A stretch of 64,000 bases of DNA from Lithodes maja (Eukaryota > Arthropoda > Malacostraca > Decapoda > Lithodidae), in contig JBAKBP010006596.1 of assembly GCA_037953745.1 (NCBI GenBank), forward strand, positions 44,697 to 108,696, written 5' to 3'. Every line of letters starts with the position of its first letter. Positions within the stretch are counted from its first letter, which is position 1. The notes beneath the pieces are model-generated. The model did not search any database and was not told the origin of the DNA. It saw nothing but the letters and a program-made list of their open reading frames with translations. Of the stretch, positions 20,986-33,496 are shown one piece after another. The translations under genes and the position numbers were made by a program.

Positions 20986-22841
20986 TGTGACGCATGTCGA
21001 GTATGAGCATGCTGTACAGAACGCCCAGTCAGGCCCCACTCTCGCTAGGATCGTCAGGGCAGGAACTTTGGCTGTAGTCTGTGTAGAGTTTCCTAACTCA
21101 GTTTATGTGAACCGTTGTACTATAAGTATTATCATTATGTATTTTGTTTTCTTCTAAGTCAACGAGTTCTATTTTATATCATTAGATATAAGTATTGTGT
21201 GTGGGACTTATATGTAATGATGAGAGGAGAGAGAGAGAGATATTACGTAACGGGGATCAGTGAGTGCGCCACGCGGGCCGGTAGGCCTAATTCCCTCCTC
21301 CCTCCTCCCTTCCTCCCTTTCAGCGCGTGGGAAGTTCTTTGTCGATCCCAGATTGAGAGAGAATATGACGTCATGATTGCCAGTGGGCGGTCCTTAAGTA
21401 GTTTGAGATATGCCGCTAGAGGGCCGAGTATAAAAAGGGAGGTCTCGCCATGCTTTACTCAGAACTCATCAGGCAAAGCGACCTCTCATATCCCTTGCAA
21501 CTATCCATATTCTTCCGACTGATGTGAACTTTCTCTACTCTCTGAACAGCCTATCTTCTTCTCTTCTCGTCCCTGTTTAACCTCCATGACCCCTTTGGTG
21601 CAGATTTAGTCAGCCAAAGTATTATCGCTTGAGTTCTCACGAGATAAGTGCCTGTTAGATAGCCTATTTTTGGAAGGGTTAACTAGAATAGGATTGATTG
21701 ATGTTTGTTGCACTCGTATATGCATTTCCCTGTGTGCGATTATTCATGTTCCTGTTTTCTGCTGGTTTAGGCAATGCTAGACTGGGATAGGGTTTCTGAG
21801 TTGTGATTTCCTATGAGTACTAGGTTGCGGTTGAACCAGTACAATTGCAACGGAGACGTGGAACGCCTAGGTGGTCTTTCTGACTGTGTACCGTGGGAGT
21901 TTAGCACTGTGTTGCGAGTGAGGGCTTTTGCCTATGCCACCCAACACTGTGTTATCTCATTTGCTTGACTTTGAGAGGATCGCCAGGAGAGAACCAGATA
22001 CTAGTGATCTGGATCTCTCAAGAGAGCATCCCGTCAATTACCGTAATTTGGCCGCACAGTCTTAAGGACCTCGCTAGGCTACGAGCCGCTTGCTCAGCCA
22101 TTGTCTCTTAACCTTAGATATCCCAGCTAGACTTTGCTCGACCAGCAGATACAGCATAGTATTGAAGCTTCTCCTTATGTATATTATTGTTTAAGCACTA
22201 TTGATTTCATGTGTGGCACGCTTAGCTACTTCAGAGATTAGTGGCCCACGAGCACAATCTTAGTAGGCTATTGCCAGTGCATTGTCGGAGTACTTCTTCT
22301 TAATGTTTGCCATATCCTATTGCTTATTCTTATAATTCTTCTTATGTCAATTTAAAGCCTTTAATTACCAGTGAGTTATTCATTAAATTGCTGTTCAAAA
22401 TCCGATACTTACTTCTTATGAGTATTCGAGAAGCATCTAACTTATCAGAAGATTCCTTGCTTGATGCTCGAGGACTATTGTTTAACGTAACGTAATAGTG
22501 CCGATCCGAAGTAGAGGGTGGAGGACTTCTTAAGTTCTTAGTTCAAGGATGGATTACTTCGGCTTCGGCCAACACTATTCTTTAGTGTTGTAGTACTTTC
22601 CTCTTTGTTTGATTGTTGACCAGACTAGATAACTCCCGTCTAGTTATTAGTCTGTTGTGTGAAACGCTAGTACCGAGTTCTTGTATACCCCGTTATAGCA
22701 GATAGAACTCTGGAGGGTAGTGGCGTTTTTTGTTCGGCTGGCAGTACTCTGGGGTTGGGATCGTGTGTTTCCGTTGTGGCAGCGAGCCATACTCGAGTCC
22801 AGTGTAAGAGCCCTAGTGTACCCGAGTGCCCGGTCGTAACA
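20986..22841 (+). repeat. 3' LTR of element B (1856 bp)
   Basis: It has the same length as the 5' LTR, with three differences noticed by eye. Its right end, GTAACA, is followed by CAAC and uninterrupted satellite. It carries the same CRE, CTCF-like and TATA module at 21366-21436. Confidence 0.96.
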
Positions 22842-25800
22842 CAACACATTCCCCTCCTTACCTTGTCTCACACGTACACCTGGTTACACAGCCACAGCCA
22901 GCCACTATCAACACATTCCCCTCCTTCCCTTGTACCACACTTACACCTGGTTACACAGCCACAGCCAGCCACTATCAACACATTCCCCTCCTTCCCTTGT
23001 CCCACATGTACACCTGGCAGCCATAGCCAGCCACTATCAACACATTCCCCTCCTTACCTTGTCCCACACGTACACCTGGTTACACAGCCACAGCCAGCCA
23101 CTATCAACACATTCCCCTCCTTCCCTTGACCCACACGTACACCTGGTTACACAGCCACAGCCAGCCACTATCAACACATTCCCCTCCTTCCCTTGTCCCA
23201 CATGTAGACCTGGCAGCCACAGCCAGCCACTATCATCACATTCCCCTCCTTCCTTTGTCCCACGCGTACACCTGGTTACACAGCCACATCCAGCCACTAT
23301 CAACACACTCCCCTCCTTCCTTTGTCCCAAACGTACACCTGGTTACACAGCCACAGCCAGCCACTATCAACACATGCCCCTCCTTCCTTTGTCCCACACG
23401 TACACCTGGTTACACAGCCACACCCAGCCACTATCAACACATTCCCCTCCTTCCCTTGTCCCACACGTACACCTGGTTACACAGCCATAGCCAGCCACTA
23501 TCAACACATTCCCCTCCTTCCCTTGTCCCACACGTACACCTGGTTACACAGCCACACCCAGCCACTATCAACACATTACCATCCTTCCCTTGTCCCACAC
23601 ATACACCTGGTTACACAGCCACAGCTATCCACTATCAACACATTCCCCTCCTTCCCTTGTTACACACGTACACCTGGTTACACAGCAACAGCCAGCCCCT
23701 ATCAACACATTCCCCTCCTTCCCTTGTTACACACGTACACCTGGTTACACAGCCATAGCCTGCCACTATCAACACATTCCCCTCCTTCCCTTGTCCCACA
23801 CGTACACCTGGTTATACAGCCACAGCCAGCCACAATCAACATATTCCCCTATTTCCCTTGTCCCACACGTGCATCTGGTTACACATCCACAGCCAGCCAC
23901 TATCAACACATTCCCCTCCTCCCCTTGTCCCACACGTACACCTGGTTACACAGCCACAGCCAGCCACCATCAACACAATCCCCTCCTTCCCTTGTCCCAC
24001 ACGTACACTTGGTTACACAGCCTCAGCCAGCCACTCTCAACACATTCCCCTCCTTCCCTTGTCCTACACATGCACCTGGTTACACAGCCACAGCCAGCCA
24101 CTATCTACACATTCCCCTCCTTCCCTTGTCCCACACGTACACCTGGTTACACAGCCACAGCCAGCAACTATCAACACATTCCCCTCCTTCCCTTGTCCCA
24201 CACGTACACTTGGTTACACAGCCACAGCCAGCCACTATCAACACATTCCCCTCCTTCCCTTGTCCCACACGTACACCTGGTTACACAGCCACAGCCAGCC
24301 AATATCAACACATTCCCCTCCTTCCCTTGTCCCACACATACACCTGGTTGCACAGGCACAGCCAGCCACTATCATCCCATTCCCCTCCTTCCCTTGTCCC
24401 ACACGTACACCTGGTTACACAGCCACAGCCAGCCACTATCAACACATTCCCCTCCTTCCCTTGTCCCACACGCACACCTGGTTACACAGCCACAGCCAGC
24501 CACTATCAACACATTCCCGTCCTTCCCTTGTCCACACGTACACCTGGTTACACAGCCACAGCCAGCCACTATCAACACCTTCCCCTCCTTCCCTTGTCCC
24601 ACACGTACACCTGGTTACACAGCCACAGCCAGCCACTATCAACACATTCCCCTCCTTCCCTTGTCCCACATATACACCTGGCAGCCACAGCCAGCCACTA
24701 TCATCACATTCCCCTCCTTCCTTTGTCCCACACGTACACCTGGTTACACAGCCACATCCAGCCACTATCAACACATTCCCCTCCTTCCTTTGTCCCATAC
24801 ATACACCTGGTTACACAGCCACAGCCAGCCACTATCAACACATGCCCCTCCTTCCTTTGTCTCACACGTACACCTGGTTACACAGCCACACCCAGCCACT
24901 ATCAACACATTCCCTCCTTCCCTTGTCCCACACGTACACCTGGTTACACAGCCACAGCTAGCCACTATCAACACATTCCCCTCCTTCCCTTGTCCCACAC
25001 GTACACCTGGTTACACAGCAACAGCCAGCCCCTATCAACACATTCCCCTCCTTCCCTTGTTACACACGTACACCTGGTTACACAGCCATAGCCAGCCACT
25101 ATCAACACATCACCATCCTTCCCTTGTCCCACACGTACACCTGGTTACACAGCCACACCCAGCCACTATCAACACATTCCCCTCCTTCCCTTGTCCCACA
25201 CGTACACCTGGTTATACAGCCACAGCCAGCCACAATCAACATATTCCCCTCCTTCCCTTGTCCCACACGTACATCTAGTTACACATCCACAGCCAGGCAC
25301 TATCAACACATTCCCCTCCTTCCCTTGTCCCACATGTACACCTGGTTACACAGCCACAGCCACAGCCAGCCACTATTAACACATTCCCCTCCTTCCCTTG
25401 TCCCACACGTACACCTGGTTACACAGCCACAGCCAGCCACTATCAACACATTCCCCTCCTTCCCTTGTTCCACACGTACACCTGGTTACACAGCCACAGC
25501 TAGCCACTATCAACACATTTCCATCCTTCCCTTGTCCCACACGTACACCTGGTTACACAGCCAAAGCCAGCCACTATCAACACATTCCCCTCCTTCCCTT
25601 GTACCACACGTACACCTGGTTACACAGCCACAGCCAGCCACTATCAATACATTCCCCTCCTTCCCTTGTCCCACACGTACACCTGGTTACACAGCCACAG
25701 CCAGCCACCATCAACACAATCCCCTCCTTCCCTTGTCCCACACGTACACTTGGTTACACAGCCTCAGCCAGCCACTATCAACACATTCCCCTCCTTCCCT

Positions 25801-28800
25801 TGTCCTACACATACACCTGGTTACACAGCCACAGCCAGCCACTATCAACACATTCCCCTCCTTCCCTTGTCCCACACGTACACCTGGTTACACAGCCACA
25901 GCCAGCAACTATCAACACATTCCCCTCCTTCCCTTGTCCCACACGTACTCTTGGTTACACAGCCACAGCCAGCCACTATCAACACATTCCCCTCCTTCCC
26001 TTGTCCCACACGTACACCTGGTTACACAGCCACAACCAGCCACTATCAACACATTCCCCTCCTTCCCTTGTCCCACACATACACCTGGTTGCACAGGCAC
26101 AGCCAGCCACTATCATCCCATTCCCCTCCTTCCCTTGTCCCACACGTACACCTGGTTACACAGCCACAGCCAGCCACTATCAACACATTCCCCTCCTTCC
26201 CTTGTCCCACACGTACACCTGGTTACACAGCCACAGCCAGCCACTATCAACACATTCCCGTCCTTCCCTTGTCCACACGTACACCTGGTTACACAGCCAC
26301 AGCCAGCCACTATCAACATCTTCCCCTCCTTCCCTTGTCCCACACGTACACCTGGTTACACAGCCACAGCCAGCCACTATCAACACATTCCCCTCCTTCC
26401 CTTGTCCCACATGTACACCTGGCAGCCACAGCCAGCCACTATCATCACATTCCCCTCCTTCCTTTGTCCCACACGTACACCTGGTTACACAGCCACATCC
26501 AGCCACTATCAACACATTCCCCTCCTTCCTTTGTCCCATACATACACTTGGTTACTCAGCCACAGCCAGCCACTATCAACACATGCCCCTCCTTCCTTTG
26601 TCCCACACGTACACCTGGTTACACAGCCACACCCAGCCACTATCAACACATTCCCCTCCTTCCCTTGTCCCACACGTACACCTGGTTACACAGCAACAGC
26701 CAGCCACTATCAACACATACCCCTCCTTCCCTTGTTACACACGTACACCTGGTTACACAGCCATAGACAGCCACTATCAACACATTACCATCCTTCCCTT
26801 GTCCCACACGTACACCGGGTTACACAGCCACAGCTATCCACTATCAACACATTCCCCTCCTTCCCTTGTCCCACACGTACACCTGGTTACACAGCAACAG
26901 CCAGCCCCTATCAACACATTCCCCTCCTTCCCTTGTTACACACGTACACCTGGTTACACAGCCATAGCCAGCCACTATCAACACATTACCATCCTTCCCT
27001 TGTCCCACACGTACACCTGGTTACACAGACACACCCAGCCACTATCAACACATTCCCCTCCTTCCCTTGTCCCACACGTACACCTGGTTACACAGCCACA
27101 GCCAGCCACTATCAACATATTCCCCTCCTTCCCTTGTCCCACACGTACATCTGGTTACACATCCACAGCCAGCCACTATCAACACATTCCCCTCCTTCCC
27201 TTGTCCCACATGTACACCTGGTTACACAGCCACAGCCACAGCCAGCCACTATCAACACATTCCCCTCCTTCCCTTGTCCCACACGTACACCTGGTTACAC
27301 AGCCACAGCCAGCCACTATCAACACATTCCCCTCCTTCCCTTGTTCCACACGTACACCTGGTTAGACAGCCACAGCTAGCCAATATCAACACATTTCCCT
27401 CCTTCCCTTGTCCCACACGTACACCTGGTTACACAGCCACAGCCAGCCACTATCAACACATTCCCCTCCTTCCCTTGTCCCACACTTACTCCTGGTTACA
27501 CAGCCACAGCCAGCCACTATCAACACATTCCCCTCCTTACCTTGTCCCACACGTACACCTGGTTACACAGCCACAACCAGCCACTATCAACACATTCCCC
27601 TCCTTCCCTTGTTCCACACGTACACCTGGTTACACAGCCACAGCTAGCCACTATCAACACATTTCCCTTCTTCCCTTGTCTCACACGTACACCTGGTTAC
27701 ACAGCCACAGCCAGCCACTATCAACACATTCCCCTCCTTCCCTTGTACCACACGTACACCTGGTTACACAGCCACAGCCAGCCACTATCAACACATTCCC
27801 CTCCTTCCCTTGTTCCACACGTACAACTGGTTACACAGCCACAGCCAGCCACTATCAACATGTTCCCCTCCTTCCCTTGTCCCACATGTACACCTGGTTA
27901 CACAGCCACAGCCATCCACTATCAACACATTCCCCTCCTTCCCTTGTCCCACACATAGGCTACACCTGGTTACAAAGCCACAGCCAGCCACTATCAACAC
28001 ATTCCCCTCCTTCCCTTGTCCCACACGTACACCTGGTTACACAGCCACAGCCAGCCACCATCAACACAATCCCCTCCTTCCCTTGTCCCACACGTACACT
28101 TGGTTACACAGCCTCAGCCAGCCACTATCAACACATTCCCCTCCTTCCCTTGTCCTACACATACACCTGGTTACACAGCCACAGCCAGCCACTATCAACA
28201 CATTCCCCTCCTTCCCTTGTCCCACACATACACCTGGTTACACAGCCACAGCCAGCAACTATCAACACATTCCCCTCCTTCCCTTGTCCCACACGTACAC
28301 TTGGTTACACAGCCACAGCCAGCCACTATCAACACATTCCCCTCCTTCCCTTGTCCCACACGTACACCTGGTTACACAGCCACAGCCAGCCACTATCAAC
28401 ACATTCCCCTCCTTCCCTTGTCCCACACGTATACCTGGTTACACAGCCACAGCCAGCCACGATCAACATATTCCCCTCCTTCCCTTGTCCCACACGTACA
28501 TCTGGTTACACATCCACAGCCAGCCACTATCAACACATTCCCCTCCTTCCCTTGTCCCACATGTACACCTGGTTACACAGCCACAGCCACAGCCAGCCAC
28601 TATCAACACATTCCCCTCCTTCCCTTGTCCCACACGTACACCTGGTTACACAGCCACAGCCAGCCACTATCAACACATTCCCCTCCTTCCCTTGTTCCAC
28701 ACGTACACCTGGTTACACAGCCACAGCTAGCCAATATCAACACATTTCCCTCCTTCCCTTGTCCCACACGTACACCTGGTTACACAGCCACAGCCAGCCA

Positions 28801-31443
28801 CTATCAACACATTCCCCTCCTTCCCTTGTCCCACACTTACACCTGGTTACACAGCCACAGCCAGCCACTATCAACACATTCCCCTCCTTACCTTGTCCCA
28901 CACGTACACCTGGTTACACAGCCACAACCAGCCACTATCAACACATTCCCCTCCTTCCCTTGTTCCACACGTACACCTGGTTACACAGCCACAGCTAGCC
29001 ACTATCAACACATTTCCCTTCTTCCCTTGTCCCACACGTACACCTGGTTACACAGCCACAGCCAGCCACTATCAACACATTCCCCTCCTTCCCTTGTACC
29101 ACACGTACACCTGGTTACACAGCCACAGCCAGCCACTATCAACACATTCCCCTCCTTCCCTTGTTCCACACGTACAACTGGTTACACAGCCACAGCCAGC
29201 CACTATCAACACGTTCCCCTCCTTCCCTTGTCCCACATGTACACCTGGTTACACAGCCACAGCCATCCACTATCAACACATTCCCCTCCTTCCCTTGTCC
29301 CACACATTGGCTACACCTGGTTACAAAGCTACAGCCAGCCACTATCAACACATTCCCCTCCTTCCCTTGTCCCACACGTACACCTGGTTACACAGCCACA
29401 GCCAGCCACCATCAACCCAACCCCCTCCTTCCCTTGTCCCACACGTACACTTGGTTACACAGCCTCAGCCAGCCACTATCAACACATTCCCCTCCTTCCC
29501 TTGTCCTACACATACACCTGGTTATACAGCCACAGCCAGCCACTATCAACACATTCCCCTCCTTCCCTTGTCCCACACATACACCTGGTTACACAGCCAC
29601 AGCCAGCAACTATCAACACATTCCCCTCCTTCCCTTGTCCCACACGTACACTTGGTTACACAGCCACAGCCAGCCACTATCAACACATTCCCCTCCTTCC
29701 CTTGTCCCACACGTACACCTGGTTACACAGCCACAGCCAGCCACTATCAACACATTCCCCTCCTTCCCTTGTCCCACACGTACACCTGGTTGCACAGGCA
29801 CAGCCAGCCACTATCATCCCATTCCCCTCCTTCCCTTGTCCCACACGTACACCTGGTTACACAGCCACAGCCAGCCACTATCAACACATTCCCCTCCTTC
29901 CCTTGTCCCACACGTACACCTGGTTACACAGCCACAGCCAGCCACTATCAACACATTCCCGTCCTTCCCTTGTCCACACGTACACCTGGTTACACAGCCA
30001 CAGCCAGCCACTATCAACACCTTCCCCTCCTTCCCATGTCCCACACGTACACCTGGTTACACAGCCACAGCCAGCCACTATCAACACATTCTCCTCCTTC
30101 CCTTGTCCCACACGTCCACCTGATTACACAGCCACAGCCAGCCACTATCAACACATTTCTCTCCTTCCCTTGTCCCACACGTACACCTGGTTACACAGCC
30201 ACAGCCAGCCACTATCAACACATTCCCCTCCTTCCCTTGTCCCACACGTACACCTGGTTACACAGCAACAGCCAGCCCCTATCAACACATTCCCCTCCTT
30301 CCCTTGTTACACACATACACCTGGTTACACAGCAACAGCCAGCCACTATCAACACATTCCCCTCCTTCCCTTGTCCCACATGTACACCTGGCAGCCACAG
30401 CCAGCCACAATCATCACATTCCCTTCCTTCCTTTGTCCCACACGTACACCTGGTTACACAGCCACATCCAGCCACTATCAACACATTCCCCTCCTTCCTT
30501 TGTCCCATACATACACCTGGTTACACAGCCACAGCCAGCCACTATCAACACATGCCCCTCCTTCCTTTGTCCCACACGTACACCTGGTTACACAGCCACA
30601 CCCAGCCACTATCAACATATTCCCTCCTTCCCTTGTCCCACACGTACACCTAGTTACACAGCCACAGCTAGCAACTATCAACACATTCCCCTCCTTCCCT
30701 TGTCCCACACGTACACCTGGTTACACAGCCACACCCAGCCACTATCAACACATTCCCCTCCTTCCCTTGTCCCACACGTACACCTGGTTACACAGCCATT
30801 GCCAGCCACTATCAACACATTCCCCTCCTTCCCTTGTCCCACACGTACACCTGGTTACACAGCCACACCCAGCCACTATCAACACATTACCATCCTTCCC
30901 TTGTCCCACACGTACACCTGGTTACACAGCCACAGCTATCCACTATCAACACATTCCCCTCCTTCCCTTGTTACACACGTACACCTGGTTACACAGCAAC
31001 AGCCAGCCCCTATCAACACATTCCCCTCCTTCCCTTGTTACACACGTACACCTGGTTACACAGCCATAGCCAGCCACTATCAACACATTCCCCTCCTTCC
31101 CTTGTCCCACACGTACACCTGGTTATACAGCCACAGCCAGCCACAATCAACATATTCCCCTCCTTCCCTTGTCCCACACGTGCATCTGGTTACACATCCA
31201 CAGCCAGCCACTATCAACACATTCCCCTCCTTCCCTTGTCCCACACGTACACCTGGTTACACAGCCACAGCCAGCCACCATCAACACAATCCCCTCCTTC
31301 CCTTGTCCCACACGTACACTTGGTTACACAGCCTCAGCCAGCCACTCTCAACACATTCCCCTCCTTCCCTTGTACCACACGTACACCTGGTTACACAGCC
31401 ACAGCCAGCCACTATCAACACATTCCCCTCCTTCCCTTGTTCC
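22842..31443. repeat. Satellite array 2, 67-bp monomer
   Basis: These 8.6 kb are the same satellite, continuing array 1 across the element B insertion. The first ~4.4 kb (22842-27292) is nearly identical to array 4 from 51782. The rest, from 24194, is colinear with array 1 from 3769. Offsets step at a few places (for example a 4-monomer difference near 4973-5040 versus 25398-25733, and a missing 66-bp monomer near 26650), showing monomer gains and losses after duplication. The first four bases are the right target duplication of B. There is no gene. Confidence 0.97.
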
Positions 31444-33282
31444 TGTGACGCATGTCGAGTATGAGCATGCTGTACAGAACGCCCAGTCAGGCCCCACCCT
31501 CGCTAGGATCGTCAGGGCAGGAACTTTGGCTGTAGTCTGTGTAGAGTTTCCTAACTCAGTTTATGTGAACCGTTGTACTATAAGTATTATCATTATGTAT
31601 TTTGTTTTCTTCTAAGTCAACGAGTTCTATTTTATATCATTAGATATAAGTATTGTGTGTGGGACTTATATACAATGATGAGAGAGAGAGTTACGTAACG
31701 GGGATCAGTGAGTGCGCCACGCGGGCCGGTAGGCCTAATTCCCTCCTCCCTTCCTCCCTTTCAGCGCGTGGGAAGTTCTTTGTCGATCCCAGATTGAGAG
31801 AGAATATGACGTCATGATTGCCAGTGGGCGGTCCTTAAGTAGTTTGAGATATGCCGCTAGAGGGCCGAGTATAAAAAGGGAGGTCTCGCCATGCTTTACT
31901 CAGAACTCATCAGGCAAAGCGACCTCTCATATCCCTTGCAACTATCCATATTCTTCCGACTGATGTGAACTTTCTCTACTCTCTGAACAGCCTATCTTCT
32001 TCTCCTCTCGTCCCTGTTTAACCTCCATGACCCCTTTGGTGCAGATTTAGTCAGCCAAAGTATTATCGCTTGAGTTCTCACGAGATAAGTGCCTGTTAGA
32101 TAGCCTATTTTTGGAAGGGTTAACTAGAATAGGATTGATTGATGTTTGTTGCACTCGTATATGCATTTCCCTGTGTGCGATTATTCATGTTCCTGTTTTC
32201 TGCTGGTTTAGGCAATGCTAGACTGGGATAGGGTTTCTGAGTTGTGATTTCCTATGAGTACTAGGTTGCGGTTGAACCAGTACAATTGCAACGGAGACGT
32301 GGAACGCCTAGGTGGTCTTTCTGACTGTGTACCGTGGGAGTTTAGCACTGTGTTGCGAGTGAGGGCTTTTGCCTGTGCCACCCAACACTGTGCTATCTCA
32401 TTTGCTTGACTTTGAGAGGATCGCCAGGAGAGAACCAGATACTAGTGATCTGGATCTCTCAAGAGAGCATCCCGTCAATTACCGTAATTTGGCCGCACAG
32501 TCTTAAGGACCTCGCTAGGCTACGAGCCGCTTGCTCAGCCATTGTCTCTTAACCTTAGATATCCCAGCTAGACTTTGCTCGACCAGCAGATACAGTATAG
32601 TATTAAAGCTTCTCCTTATGTATATTATTGTTTAAGCACTATTGATTTCATGTGTGGCACGCTTAGCTACTTCAGAGATTAGTGGCCCACGAGCACAATC
32701 TTAGTAGGCTATTGCCAGTGCATTGTCGGAGTACTTCTTCTTAATGTTTGCCATATCCTATTGCTTATTCTTATAATTCTTCTTATGTCAATTTAAAGCC
32801 TTTAATTACCAGTGAGTTATTCATTAAATTGCTGTTCAAAATCCGATACTTACTTCTTATGAGTATTCGAGAAGCATCTAACTTATCAGAAGATTCCTTG
32901 CTTGATGCTCGAGGACTATTGTTTAACGTAACGTAATAGTGCCGATCCGAAGTAGAGGGTGGAGGACTTCTTAAGTTCTTAGTTCAAGGGTGGATTACTT
33001 CGGCTTCGGCCAACACTATTCTTTAGTGTTGTAGTACTTTCTTCTTTGTTTGATTGTTGACCAGACTAGATAACTCCCGTCTTGCTATTAGTCTGTTGTG
33101 TGAAACGCTAGTACCGAGTTCTTGTATACCCCGTTATAGCAGATAGAACTCTGGAGGGTAGTGGCGTTTTTTGTTCGGCTGGCAGTACTCTGGGGTTGGG
33201 ATCGTGTGTTTCCGTTGTGGCAGCGAGCCATACTCGAGTCCTGTGTAAGAGCCCTAGTGTACCCGAGTGCCCGGTCGTAACA
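31444..33282 (+). repeat. 5' LTR of element C (1839 bp)
   Basis: Its termini are TGTGACG...CGTAACA. It is shorter than the LTRs of B and D, mainly by a contracted GA/CT repeat near 31680 and 31745. TATAAAAA is at 31870-31877 and TGACGTCA at 31807-31814. Confidence 0.95.
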
Positions 33283-33496
33283 AATGGCGACCTTGCTTAG
33301 GATTTTGTGAACAGTATAATTTTTTGCAGAGTTGTACAACATTTGTTTGTTCGTACTTTAGCGTACATATTGAAGAATATTTTTTTTTTGTAAGGCAATT
33401 AGGAGAGCATTTAAGAGACTCCAGTTAATTTAGTAATTAGTGCTTACATAAGGGAGTTTAACACTTTTGTCTCGAGAATTTTTTGTGAACTTCAGT
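33283..33496 (+). other. Element C primer-binding site and leader
   Basis: TGGCGACC at 33285-33292 follows the LTR by two bases. The leader closely matches that of B, so reverse transcription signals are retained. Confidence 0.65.

Larger units (their letters stand above)
13265..22841 (+). mobile_element. Gmr1-like Ty3/Gypsy LTR retrotransposon B, full length and intact
   Basis: This 9577-bp element comprises a 1856-bp 5' LTR, primer-binding site, leader, one 1712-residue Gag-PR-IN-RT-RNase H ORF, a 3' untranslated region, a polypurine tract and a 1856-bp 3' LTR. It is bounded by the 4-bp target duplication CAAC. By eye I find three differences between its LTRs (near 14828, 15051 and 15080 against their 3' counterparts), so insertion was recent on any usual clock. 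There is no env-like ORF after RNase H and no chromodomain after the integrase GPY/F segment. With all catalytic residues present it may be autonomous and could mobilise element C. Confidence 0.95.
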